Origin: Incurvaria masculella
Lineage: Eukaryota; Arthropoda; Insecta; Lepidoptera; Incurvariidae
Reading direction: 5' to 3'
Assembly (NCBI GenBank): GCA_946894095.1
Contig: OX335658.1
Coordinates: forward strand, 10,531,001 to 10,595,000
DNA length: 64,000 nucleotides
The translations under genes and the position numbers were made by a program. Under the pieces are notes generated by a model. The model was not told the origin of the DNA. It searched no databases and saw only the letters and a program-made list of their open reading frames with translations. Numbering within the stretch: the first letter of the stretch is position 1; each line of letters begins with the position of its first letter. Of this stretch, positions 46,522 through 57,768 are shown one piece after another.

Positions 46522-47610
46522 GCTCATATATAATCTTACCATCATTGTCCTTCTAGCAAGGTATCTATTTTCGAGGACACGTTATTATTAAAATTATTTC
46601 CGGCCATATTTTATTTCGTTGTCTAGAAAGCGTAATTTTAATAATTATTTTAATTTTTATTAGCACCTTTTGTGCAAAGATGTCAGAAACTATAGGATTT
46701 ATTTTTATTCAAAATGTTTTATTAAAAAATCACAGATTATGCGCTTTCCGCAACTATCGTATAAATATACAACGGCTTCACGATTACCGCCACGCGTTTG
46801 AATTCGAACCACATACCGTTTCCTTACAAATGCCAATGCATATCGAATGCTGAATATCGCAATTTCTGTGATGCGCTCCGTACAACTTTTACCAATGACA
46901 AATGAGGCACCGGAGAGGTTTGTATATCATCGACCTTTTCGGTGATTAGTAACTTATGTGAAAAAAAATCATTATCTTTATTATTATTGTTTTCATCTGC
47001 CACTATTATGACACTACCGAAGTCCAAGCGAACTTCTTTTCTAAGATTTTTTTTCGAGCCCCTATGAATTTCAAAATTAAAATCACGATATATAAAAAAA
47101 GTGTCAGCCTGTTTTCTCCGAGGTTTTCTCGAATTACAAACATCTACTGTAAAAGGTTATTTAGCTCAATTCCCCAATAAGCTGTATGTACCTTACTAAT
47201 AATTATATTTTTTTCCTATTTTATCCCGATTGTAAAGTTTTTCAAAAAGTGATTTTTTCCTGTAGCTGTTTGATCTTGAGTAGACGCGTCCTTCAACACC
47301 TAATTCATCCTCGTAACCCAACTAGGCACATACATCCAGAATCATCGCCATGTCGCATTCTTTCGCAAAACGACGCCCATATCCACGCACTTTACAAAAA
47401 TCATTTAACAATGATAAAATGTACCTAATTTATATAAATATATTTATTAACAACTGTATGAAGTTTCCCATTTGCCTACAAACTACTGAAACTATCACAG
47501 AGGGTCTATATTTCCTCTCTGTGCTAAACCAAACAAGCTAACTCATTCGCGGGCACGGAACAAAACCGTGCTATTGTACTCTGGGACCTTCTCGGTTTCA
47601 AAGAAAAAAA
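46522..47610. other. Unassigned
   Basis: AT-rich with two ORFs of 63-80 codons around 47186-47541 that look accidental. Nothing else seen. Confidence 0.35.
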
Positions 47611-47910
47611 AACAAATTTAACAAAAAAAATAACCGACTTCAAAGGAAAAGCACTAAAAAGTAAAAAATAATTTCCATTTTTGTAGTTACGATTTCTGTT
47701 ATTTTTTGAGTCGGCGTCAGCCGGACACGCGCTGCGCCAATCAAGAGAAACTAACCTAACCTAACCTAACCTAACCTAACCTAACCTAATCCAACCTTGG
47801 CTGACACCGACTCAAAAAATAACAGAAATCGTAACTACAAAAATGGAAATTATTTTTTACTTTTTATTGCTTTTCCTTTGAAGTCGGTTATTTTTTTTGT
47901 TAAATTTGTT
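47611..47910. repeat. Telomere-motif hairpin, copy 2
   Basis: Arms of about 112 bp (47611-47722 and 47799-47910) pair with about two mismatches. The loop carries GACACGCGCTGCGCCAATC and seven CCTAA-type units at 47751-47788. Outer arm AACAAATTTAACAAAAAAAA, then TAACCGACTTCAAAGG. Confidence 0.9.
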
Positions 47911-48278
47911 TTTTTATTTGTTTATTTTTAGTGAATCTGAAGTACACTTACTAATTTGTAGACGTCCTTTCCAATAAAAAAAGAATCACCGAAATCGGTT
48001 GGCGTTATATTGAGTTATTCGTCCATTTGTCGCGCACATCTTAATACAAATTTAAGACTTTTATGATTTTCTCATGGGTATCATTGTCAGAACTTAACCA
48101 AATTAAAATGGGACCACTTGGGAAGCACTAGCTATCATTTAAAAAAAATCATCAAAATCGGTTCACCCAGGCAAAAGTTATGAGGTAACAAACATAAAAA
48201 AAAAAACAAAAAAAAACAAAAAAAAAAAACATACAGACGACTTGATAACCTCCTCCTTTTTTTGAAGTCGGTTAAAAA
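47611..48278 (-). mobile_element. TAACCGACTTC element with telomere hairpin, copy 2 (minus)
   Basis: Read on minus it starts TTTTTAACCGACTTCAAAAA, AGGAGGAGGTTATCAAGTCG, runs through the same interior as 49771-50435 and ends with the hairpin at 47611-47910. The two units are near-identical and face each other. Confidence 0.85.
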
Positions 48279-49770
48279 GACAGGCTCCGTTATGAGGAGT
48301 ATGCAATATGTCCACAAAGCAGACAATGCATATAGTGATTTGGTAATATTTAAGAAAAATAATAATTACAGAACGACTTATAGCTAAAAGTAAACCACGA
48401 CCGCTGTTGTCAAAAATATAACAAAAACCAAATTAATTATAAATCTTCATTCTCTTATGACTAACCTTTTAAATATGTTTTTATTTTATCGTTGAGTAAT
48501 CCACTTCCAAAGTTATTTTATAAAACGCGCAAAATTTCGGACATTATAACTTAGAAACGAAACACAATTTTACAATGTCTACTGTCATCAGACATCTAGT
48601 TCGATCAAATAAAGCTAATTTGAGCAAAATTTTGGATCTCAGACTAGAACGATGGGCATGATCTTCTTTCCACGTTTGTATGGAGAGTTGAGCGGGAAGG
48701 CCCACCTTAATTAGGATACACAAGTTGCGTGTGCATAGTGCATAGTGCTGCCCCATACCAGGGTAACAGGTCCCCAGGGATGTATCATTATTCAAATAAC
48801 AATTCAGCCCGATCGGCGTCGGCGCTACACGGGGTTTCCCCGCCACGCCCCGCCCCGCCCCGCCCCGTCGCGGGGCTCTCGCGGCCGCCACACCTCGGTA
48901 AACTCCCGCGAGTCTTGTGCCATTCGCGTTAGATCGACGTGGACATAGTTGACAGTACACTTTCAAAGTGAAAACATCTTTGGCACCGTTGTGATTTTGA
49001 AATTGATGCAACGAAAAGGCGACACAAAAGAGACAAACACATACCAACATCTAAGGATTTAGACTGCGAGAGAATGATATAGTAAACGTTTCTGAAGGTT
49101 GTGAACTGCACAGTTTTTCGAATGTAGTACACCTCCCCCACCCCGGAGTTGGGGGGGTGGGGACGCCGCCATCGAAATTTTTTGGGATATGTTTTTATCG
49201 AAATTAAAAACCTTTAAAAATATGTGTATGAGAAAATTGATTATATTTTTTTTTGGAGGTCTCAAAATATCAAAAGTTAAAATTGATTAAATTGTGAATG
49301 AGTTAAATTGAGGCGTCTGGTGACAAACGTGCGCTTAGTTATCTTAGGCTGAAGATCATGTCTAGCCATTCAGCGGGAAAACGCGTCGTCCGTCATCGGC
49401 ATATTGCCAATTGCGCTGATCCAAGATGGAGAAATATTTAAATCGTTAAGTAGTTAGATTTCATTCCTTTTCTTTATTTATATGTGATATATAACAAATA
49501 TAAAGGTATATACATAAAATGTTTAGATAATCTTAAATAACATTGTCCCGACAAATTGAAATTTAATTATTTACTTTTTCAATATCAAACTGTAATTAAA
49601 TATCTTCAATGAGCAGAAACATCTTAAAACGATGGGATAGTGCGTGCCTGCTAAAATGATGGATTAATTTTTAACATCAAATTTTATTGGTTTTTAATTA
49701 TGTACATAATACGAATACATAATTATTTCCAGAACTTCGATAGGTATATGTACTCCATTAATGTGAGACG
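48279..49770. other. Spacer between inverted elements; GC patches
   Basis: A 168-codon minus-strand ORF (48544-49050) starts with a hydrophobic stretch (MLVCVCLFCVAFSL) but then runs through low-complexity GC-rich DNA; I do not accept it as a gene. 48843-48872 holds four CCCCG runs (a G-quadruplex-type pattern on minus). 49134-49161 holds CCCCCACCCC and GGGGGGGTGGGG, which can pair. Confidence 0.4.
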
Positions 49771-50435
49771 TTTTTAACCGACTTCAAAAAAAGGAGGAGG
49801 TTATCAAGTCGTCTGTATGTTTTTTTTTTTTTGTTTTTTTTGTTTTTTTTTTTATGTTTGTTACCTCATAACTTTTGCCTGGGTGAACCGATTTTGATGT
49901 TTTTTTTTTTAAATGATAGCTAGTGCTTCCCAAGTGGTCCCATTTTAATTTGGTTAAGTTCTGACAATGATACCCATGAGAAAATCATAAAAGTCTTAAA
50001 TTTGTATTAAGATGTGCGCGACAAATGGACGAATAACTCAATATAACGCCAACCGATTTCGGTGATTCTTTTTTTATTGGAAAGGACGTCTACAAATTAG
50101 TAAGTGTACTTCAGATTCACTAAAAATAAACAAATAAAAAAACAAATTTAACAAAAAAAATAACCGACTTCAAAGGAAAAGCACTAAAAAGTAAAAAATA
50201 ATTTCCATTTTTGTAGTTACGATTTCTGTTATTTTTTGAGTCGGTGTCAGCCAAGGTTAGATTAGGTTAGGTTAGGTTAGGTTAGGTTAGGTTAGTTTCT
50301 CTTGATTGGCGCAGCGCGTGTCCGGCTGACACCGACTCAAAAAATAACAGAAATCGTAACTACAAAAATGGAAATTATTTTTTACTTTTTAGTGCTTTTC
50401 CTTTGAAGTCGGTTATTTTTTTTGTTAAATTTGTT
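49771..50435 (+). mobile_element. TAACCGACTTC element with telomere hairpin, copy 3 (plus)
   Basis: Starts TTTTTAACCGACTTCAAAAA. The interior has GTTACCTCATAACTTTTGCC, GTGCGCGACAAATGGACG and CTACAAATTAGTAAGTGTAC, and the right end is the hairpin. It differs from copy 2 at very few bases besides poly-A/T lengths. Confidence 0.85.
50141..50435. repeat. Telomere-motif hairpin, copy 3 (perfect arms)
   Basis: The 112-bp arms (50141-50252 and 50324-50435) appear perfectly complementary by eye. The ~71-base loop holds GGTTAGATTAGG and further TTAGG units to about 50295, then CTCTTGATTGGCGCAGCG. Confidence 0.9.
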
Positions 50436-51830
50436 TTTTTTTTAATACTAAGCTTAAAAATTCTCAATGCATTGTTATACCATTAAATGAATATAAATAC
50501 ACTATCTTAAATTGCAAAATATACTCTAAAAGAAACTCTCACAAGAACGTTTTTAAATATGACAAAAGGTGATTTACGATTTCTACATATTGTATGTATC
50601 ACATTTATCTGTTCCGGCTTCACACCGCAGACTTTAGCATTATTCATAGATAGATTTGACTCATGAATATTTAGCATTTGGTAACGATCATTAATATTAC
50701 GTACGTTCCTATTCAGCGTAAATTCTGGAAATTCGTCCACATTTTGAGTGATTTTTACGCATACGATTTTTCAATTCCTCAAACCGTTTGCGCTTCTTGA
50801 ACAAATATTATAATAAACTATTCATTTTGCGTTTTTTCTCAAGCCAAATATTATCTTTGAAAGATAAAATCAAATGTAAATCAAGCTATAAGTTTATTTA
50901 AAATATATATCTTCTACTAAATTTATTTCAGATACCTTTATTTATAAAATGGTCTGAAATAATAATATCGGAATTTGGGCTTATTTTCTATTTTCAAAGA
51001 TAAATTATCTTTTATCAACATTTGAATATGATCCCGAAAACTTCGAAGAGATTTGTATTAACTAAGACGTAAACTGTGAAGTGATTGATTGATTAGTAAA
51101 CAAAGAAGATTGATACTCTTCTTACTCTCGGTTCCGTGATCGCCTTGTGCCTTCTAATTTAACCTTAAAACCTTAAAACTCCTCAACATACATCGGTTAT
51201 ACCTGCTACAGCTCTTTAAAACGACTTTAATTGACCGTTTCATCTACTATTGTATCTACAGTAAATAGACAAGTAATAAAGATTTATTCGTACTTTGTCA
51301 GAATATTGTCTGAATGGCGGCTGTTCGGTCTAGACAAAGAATAGAAAATCTGACAGTAGGTTAGAAGCAACCGTCGTTCAATACGATGAAAAAATACCCT
51401 ATAATACCATCGTAAACTCGATACCAATTCATAATAATGAAACGACCGTGACTTTCGCTAGGACAAATGTTTCATACATACATACATACCTTCACGCCGC
51501 TGTCCCGGAGGGGTAGGCAGAGATGATTGAGCACCATACGGTACGATCACAGCTCACCAACACACGTCTTGTGTTGTCACGGGTGCTACGTACCAGACCA
51601 TTACTATCAAAACATTAAGTGTATCATTAACCCGTACGTGGTTGTTAATTCAAAAATTAATTCATTTCTGGTATATTCCACTCAATAACCATTTTTAAAA
51701 CTTTTAAACATTCCTGCAAATCAATCAATTCTAAGCTTTTCATTTTTTCTGAATATTCCATCAAGTTCATTACGCTGCTAAGTTATTGAATTAAATAAAG
51801 ATCCTATCGTGGTACCCAGTTCCATCATGA
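50436..51830. other. Mostly unassigned; repeat fragment at 51465-51540
   Basis: ACATACATACATACCTTCAC followed by CTGTCCCGGAGGGGTAGGCA looks like a lepidopteran interspersed-repeat end with a (CATA)n tract. The rest is AT-rich with no supported gene. Confidence 0.4.
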
Positions 51831-52512
51831 ATTGTATTGTATTGTATTGTTTATTCATCATCCATAGACAGTACACTGCACTCGGATTTGTCATATTTTA
51901 GCATTGGCCAGTTCAGCAAAACAAAACACAGCGAAGAAGAACTGGAAAGAAACTCCGCTGTTTTTTTTTTTCAACGTCCACTTAGTCTAAGTTTACAAAA
52001 GTGTTTGTCAATTATTTTAACAAAAACATAGGTAAAACACTAAATTCACATGAATACACAAAAATTTACAATCCATGCCGTATGCAACAGTTCATGACAA
52101 ATATCATTTTATTTGCAAAGACAATCCCCTCCAACTAATATGTTGCCAATTGGAGCAGGCCAGTCCCCACAAACAGCACCCGTTCACGAGCATCACGCCG
52201 GGCACAGCCATTACCTCTTTCAACCATATTTTAGGGAAAGAGATAACCTGAGCCAAGCGTCACCGTAAGCAAGGACCTTTAAGCGATGCACTGCTCCAGT
52301 GGCAACACAACACTGTGAAACACTTGCACATTAGGTTTTAATACTATGAGTTTTGTCATAAACTACTACTGTCAGCTGATCACATAGTTACATATCCCTT
52401 TAAATGCTACCACCTACAGACAATTAAGAGTATAATGGTTTGAGAGCATCCCTATCAATAAAGTAATAATAGATTCCTATATGAGATTTTGACCAATACC
52501 GAGAAACTAATA
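51831..52512 (-). mobile_element. LINE 3' untranslated region, copy 2 (minus)
   Basis: Repeat of 11030-11680, with the 3' tail here a clearer run of ATTGT (51831-51850 on plus). It includes GAAGAACTGGAAAGAAACTC and CCAATTGGAGCAGGCCA, plus a small insertion near 52,225-52,250 absent from copy 1. Confidence 0.7.
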
Positions 52513-52516
52513 ATGC

Positions 52517-53113
52517 TTAACTAAAATAAAATAAAAATAAAATTCGGGTGTATAGAGCCCTCGTCATTATTGATACGAAATTGTATCAAATCAAAATTGC
52601 TTGGTTAGTAATTTCATACTACAAGTAGTACTTATCATAAAAGTAGTAAAGATACAAAATGTATCAGGTGTCAAAAATTAGTAAAAATAAAATTAGTCAA
52701 AATAGTAATAATAATAGGATACTTTTTGTACCCAGTCAGCAGGCAGTCAAAATCTCAGTAAATTCAAATTTATCAGCTAGGGCATCTTTAATACAATAGT
52801 AAGCCTTATGTGTTAGCAACTTCTTAACCTTAACTTTAAAAGAATTTTCAGATAAATCTCTCACCTCTTTGGGCAATTTATTATAAAATCTAACACTGTT
52901 ACATATAAAACTCTTAGATGTTTTGACTAATTTATGACTAATTACTTTAACATTGTTCTTGTGTCTTGTGTTATAGTTATGAACATCACAGTTAAGGGTG
53001 AAATCATTTATATGTTTTCTTGCATAGCAGATGTTTTGAAAAACGTAAGCACTTTTTGTGATACAAGCGAAGAAAATAATATCACGAATATGTGCATATA
53101 TTTTACTAATCAT
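52517..53113 (-). mobile_element. 5'-truncated non-LTR retrotransposon (minus)
   Basis: Read on minus: a reverse transcriptase tail, a ~200-bp 3' region, then AATTTTATTTTTATTTTATT as the tail at about 52517-52545. It directly follows the LINE tail of a different family to its left. Confidence 0.7.
52736..53113 (-). pseudogene. Reverse transcriptase C-terminus (125 codons)
   Basis: The open frame contains DVHNYNTRHKNNVKVISHKL and SFICNSVRFYNKLPKEVRDL, followed by a FKVKVKKLL helix. This order (H-NTR, then YNKLP) is typical of the region after the polymerase domain in jockey/CR1-type non-LTR elements. The catalytic domain and everything 5' are missing. The first ~25 residues match the family less well. 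No stop within the fragment, so insertion may be fairly recent. Confidence 0.8.
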
Positions 53114-53902
53114 CCCTGCTCGGTAGTATAAAAAGGTCGGTATATTTTATTATTAAATACACAAATTGTGGTACTCTACTACTAAAAACTACTACTTCAA
53201 AAGTTATCTTACTTATTGCTCTCTCGTCTGTGGCTTGGGCAACCGCGAGGTGGCCTAGTAATACATCACACAGTTCGTTAGGGCTACCGGCCAACTGACT
53301 TTGATGAATTAGCGCGCGAATTACTAAGCCTTGACGCGCGTCCCAGCGCCACTCGCTTGCCCCGCACGCGGAACACGAATAAATGGCCAGCGTAAAGTCA
53401 GATCAAGTTATTACGGAGATTAAGTAAGGGTTAATCCGGTTCGCTTGAGTATATGTGAAGTCGTGAACATAAGCTCGTAACGAGGGCTAGAAAGTTAGCA
53501 GAAGTTTAGGGACAGCCCTAGAATTACGATTCATAAATATATCGGATTGTGTTATCACTTCACGTATTAAGCTTTACTTATTGTAATAAGTAAGTTCTGG
53601 GAATCACTTGAATTAGTCCCTTATATTACGGCTTTAATACTTATAAATATCACCGTGATATTATTGTCACTAATTCAATGTTTGCTTCTCGGAAATATTG
53701 CCAATCATCTCCATGCTTTATTTCAGTGATTACATAATTTCAGTGGGCACACTTTAGGCTGGAGTGCCCCATCTCCGGTTAATTAGTAATGGTTCTCTCT
53801 TCTTCTTTTTTCTTTTTTCTTCTTTAATCTTCTTTCTACTTAAGGCGAAAAATAAGGACGGATATATAATAACGATAGCTATCACTAGTAAAATTATAAT
53901 TA
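53114..53902. other. Unassigned
   Basis: Includes a GC-richer patch near 53,320-53,390 and a pyrimidine-rich run (CTTCTTTTTTCTTTTTTCTT) at about 53,798-53,830. No gene seen. Confidence 0.35.
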
Positions 53903-55053
53903 ACTAGCTGCGGTACCCGGCTCCGCTCGGGTTAGTGTCGGCTAAATTATCTCATGGATAAAAAGTAGCCCACATGACTGGTCCAAAATAGGGTCAAACT
54001 GGTCCAGGACAATGTATCCATGTACCAAATTTAATCAAGATCGTTCGAGCCGAAATAGCATGATTTAATGAGAAACATCCAATAATTCCCATTTAGAGCT
54101 TCGTTGACGTTTGGTGGCTATTTAAAAAAAAAACATTTGCCGCGAGAACCTTTCTGCACTTTCACTGCTACATTGCTTACCTAGTAAGTAACGTGTAACG
54201 TAGGTAAGTTTTGCGTGGACTCCAACCCACAGCCAGCCTCAACATCGAAAACAGTAACCCATCTCGAACCTGACTGCTCCCAGAGATGCTATACATTGAT
54301 AAAATACGCATATAAATCAGGTAAGTGGTTCGCATGTTATAAGACTTTAAGACTCACTACTTACCCTTCTGGTAATGAAGCGTTATATTATGTAATCTAT
54401 AAGTTTTTAGTAGAATCAGGCTAGACGTAGATACAATGCACATCTAAATCGAGTAATTGGTTCTCAAGGATTTTATTCTGTTGGTCGCTCCTCCGGCGAT
54501 TTAGCGTGATGCCAAGTAGTCCTAAAGTTGCAGGAAATACCAAGCCGTACTTCAGTAAATGTAAGCGCTGCCGCCGCAAAGCCGAGCCGTGCATAGCATT
54601 GCAGTTTGTATGACAGCCCCATCTTAGCGTAAGCGGAACTGAATTCTATTTAGCCAATCCTAATTCCCGGGTAGTTAAATGTACATGTACTAAGTTTTAC
54701 AAATCGCTAGTGCCTTGAAAATTCGCCAAACGGACACCAAACAGTCACGACGTCTGCCCTCCCCCCGCCGCCGCTCCCCGCCACCGCCCCCGGCTCCTCT
54801 CCCCCTAGTGTGAAGTATCGCTACCGGCATCGTTTTCGCAGCCCCGTGAAAGTTCTAAAGCCCATGGGCACATAAATTGTAGCCTATGTGTTATTCTGAT
54901 GTATAAGCTATATTATTGTAAAGTTTCATTAGAATCCATTCAGTAGTTTTTACGTGAAAGAGTAACAAACATCCATCCATCCATCCATCCATCCATCCAT
55001 CCATCCATCCATCCATCCATCCATTATTACAAACTTTCCCCTTTATATTATTT
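53903..55053 (+). repeat. 1.15-kb tandem unit A
   Basis: Starts ACTAGCTGCGGTACCCGGCT, CCGCTCGGG. It holds TAGTTTTTACGTGAAAGAGT, AACAAACATCC and a (CATC)n run at 54970-55023, then ACAAACTTTCCCC. The ends resemble a lepidopteran mobile family associated with (CATC)n tracts. ORFs inside are not conserved between units. Confidence 0.85.
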
Positions 55054-56163
55054 ACTAGCTGCGGTACCCGGCTCCGCTCGGGTTAGTGTCGGCTAAATTA
55101 TCTCATGGATAAAAAGTAGCCCACATGACTGGTCCAAAATAGGGTCAAACTGGTCCAGGACAATGTATCCATGTACCAAATTTAATCAAGATCGTTCGAG
55201 CCGAAATAGCATGATTAAATGAGAAACATCCAATAATTCCCATTTAGAGCTTCGTTGACGTTTGGTGGCTATTTAAAAAAAAAACATTTGCCGCGAGAAC
55301 CTTTCTGCACTTTCACTGCTACATTGCTTACCTAGTAAGTAACGTGTAACGTAGGTAAGTTTTGCGTGGACTCCAACCCACAGCCGCCTCAACATCGAAA
55401 ACAGTAACCCATCTCGAACCTGACTGCTCCCAGAGATGCTATACATTGATAAAATACGCATATGAATCAGGTAAGTAGTTCGCATGTTATAAGACTTTAA
55501 GACTCACTACTTACCCTTCTGGTAATGAAGCGTTATATTATGTAATCTATAAGTTTTTAGTAGAATCAGGCTAGATGTAGATACAATGCACATCTAAATC
55601 GAGTAATTGGTTCTCAAGGATTTTATTCTGTTGGTCGCTCCTCCGGGGATTTAGCGTGATGCCAAGTAGTCCTAAAGTTGCAGGAAATACCAAGCCGTAC
55701 TTCAGTAAAAGTAAGCGCTGCCGCCGCAAAGCCGAGCCGTGCATAGCATTGCAGTTTGTATGACAGCCCCCTCTTAGCGGAACTGAATTCTATTTAGCCA
55801 ATCCTAATTCCCGGGTAGTTAAATGTACATGTACTAAGTTTTACAAATCGCTAGTGCCTTGAAAATTCGCCAAACGGACACCAAACAGTCACGACGTCTG
55901 CCCTCCCCCCGCCGCCGCCCCCGGCTCCTCTCCCCCTAGTGTGAAGTAGCGCTACCGGCATCGTTTTCGCAGCCCCGTGAAAGTTCTAAAGCCCATGGGC
56001 ACATAAATTGTAGCCTATGTGTTATTCTGATGTATAAGCTATATTATTGTAAAGTTTCATTAGAATCCATTCAGTAGTTTTTACGTGAAAGAGTAACAAA
56101 CATCCATCCATCCATCCATCCATCCATCCATTATTACAAACTTTCCCCTTTATATTATTTATT
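55054..56163 (+). repeat. 1.15-kb tandem unit B
   Basis: Head-to-tail copy of unit A with few changes: a shorter (CATC)n run (56101-56130), a shortened CCGCCGCCGC-rich stretch near 55,905 and a 6-base loss near 55,775. The high identity indicates recent duplication. Confidence 0.85.
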
Positions 56164-56749
56164 AGATTAGATTAGATTTAATTTTATTATTCTGCCGGCA
56201 CCAAATAATTTACTTTATTTCATCTAAACAGGCTGCGGTATTTTTCTATCAATGTTGATAAGTGATCATTCCTATGCCATTTTCATATAAGAGAGTATCC
56301 TATGATCTTATAAAATCACTGAAATAATTCCTGGTTTTTTAATATTACCGGTAGTACAATATCACAACAATATTACAGTGAAATAATGCAATACCCTGTT
56401 TTGAAAACATCGGTTCCGATAGAAAAAAAACACTGTAGGAACTTTTTGTAAATTTTAATGGGAACTATAAAATCGTTTAGTGCTTTAAATCAGGTTACAT
56501 GATATACATCGTAATTACGGTTACCCGGCACGCGTTGCTGTACTGGGCCGAGGCATCTTCAGAACTACTACTAGGACAGTCCGACTCGTCAAACGGTGTT
56601 TATTCCTACCTTCGCTCCGGGAAACCGTAAGTTCGACAAATATTGTTGTAATTTAGGAATATAAAAATGGCTGAAAAAAAATAGGATCAACACATGCATC
56701 CAAAATAATGGAATTCAGGTCCCAAGACCTCAGTGGCAGCCTCAATGGC
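56164..56749. other. Unassigned
   Basis: Short TTAGA repeats at 56,160-56,178, then AT-rich DNA. No gene. Confidence 0.4.
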
Positions 56750-57110
56750 CCGGCCCAGTGGCGCGACACTTCGGCGATCGCTCTCCGAAGTTAAGCAACG
56801 CTGGGTCCGGTCTGGTCTTGGATGGGTTACCATTCGACCGTTGAGAGACGCTGGCCGTGGTTCGGATTCCACGTTAAGCTGTAGGTCCTCTTCCTTACTT
56901 ACTAGGTGGTAGGGTTTATCCCGCCCGGGTTGGTACCATCGCATTGGATGAACGATGGTCGAAGCGGCAATGAAAATTGCCCGTGTTTTCCATCCAGTTC
57001 AATGTATAGCCGTGCAATATAAGGAAGGTCCTGGCATGGCACCTAGTTCCCATGTGGTGTGTTGGGTTAATACCATGACATTAGGTGTGGTATTAGCCAT
57101 CCATGTCCAG
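56750..57110 (+). mobile_element. SINE with 5S-rRNA-like head (plus)
   Basis: 56787-56831 reads GAAGTTAAGCAACGCTGGG, GGTCTGGTCTTGGATGGGTT, ACC, matching the internal Pol III promoter region of 5S rRNA. From about 56857 it joins GTGGTTCGGATTCCACGTTA and the same body as the tRNA-headed SINEs (CTAGGTGGTAGGGTTTATCC, GGTACCATCGCATTGGATG, ATTAGCCATCCATGTCCAG). No A-tail to speak of; short A run at 57117. Confidence 0.8.
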
Positions 57111-57150
57111 TCACATAAAAAAAAGACTTGATCGTAATTGCTCATATAAA

Positions 57151-57402
57151 CTGGATGTTACCATGGTAAGTTTCCTCTCCGGGTGAATAGCAGGTGAAAC
57201 TTCAAGAGAGTGATTAAATTTGATGTTTAGTTTCATTTCTTAACATGCTAACTATCAAACGACGTGTTTTTCGGCCAAGTTAATAGAAATTTACCATTAG
57301 CATGGTAATAATAAGAAATGCAACTAGACATCGGATTTAAACACTATTTCGCCTATTCACCTTCTATTCTTCTAGCGAGTTATTTACCATGGTAACCCCC
57401 AA
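57151..57402. mobile_element. GTTACCATGGTAA-family MITE
   Basis: The left end CTGGATGTTACCATGGTAAG mirrors TTACCATGGTAACCCCCAAG. The inner blocks TTAGTTTCATTTCTTAACATG and AATAAGAAATGCAACTAGAC pair. Confidence 0.85.
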
Positions 57403-57426
57403 GTTTGTCAGAAAACGAAAATGGAG

Positions 57427-57768
57427 CATTTTATTTGAGTTATATTATAAATAACAAAATATCTAATCACAGATCTGATATTGCTGCCACAAACAATTCG
57501 ACTCAAACCTAGTCTGCAAACAGGTCTGTCAGGATTACGAAAATTGAGAATTTATTTGGGTAATATTATAAATAACAAAATTATTTTAATCACAGATCTG
57601 ATGTTGCTGCCATAACCAATTCGACTCAAACCTTGCCTGCAAATAGGTCTGTCAGGAATATGAAAATCGAGGATTTTATTTGAGTAATATTTTAAATAAC
57701 AAAATATTTCATCACAGATCTGATATTGCTGCCATATCCAATTCGCCTCAAACCTAGCCTGCAAAAGG
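57427..57768. repeat. 122-bp tandem repeat, 2.8 units
   Basis: ATCACAGATCTGATNTTGCT recurs at 57466, 57589 and 57711 (periods 123 and 122). Each unit has CAATTCG(A/C)CTCAAACCT, GTCTGTCAGGA and TATTATAAATAACAAAA. Low divergence suggests a young array. Minus-strand ORFs over it only echo the repeat. Confidence 0.9.

Noticed and set aside
47751..47788. True telomere or chromosome end
   Set aside because: The array is about 38 bases, lies in the loop of a repeated hairpin and has ordinary sequence on both sides.
48544..49050. 168-codon minus-strand ORF with a hydrophobic N-terminus
   Set aside because: Most of it reads low-complexity GC-rich DNA (Arg/Gly/Ala runs). There is no domain and no supporting signals, so chance is likelier.
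54970..55023. Functional significance of the (CATC)n run
   Set aside because: Simple microsatellite typical of this repeat family; the length differs between the two units.
53903..56163. CRISPR-like or satellite array
   Set aside because: Only two 1.15-kb units, no short repeat-spacer pattern, and the ends match a dispersed element.
56787..56831. 5S rRNA gene
   Set aside because: Only the internal promoter region matches; the rest of 5S is absent and a SINE body follows.
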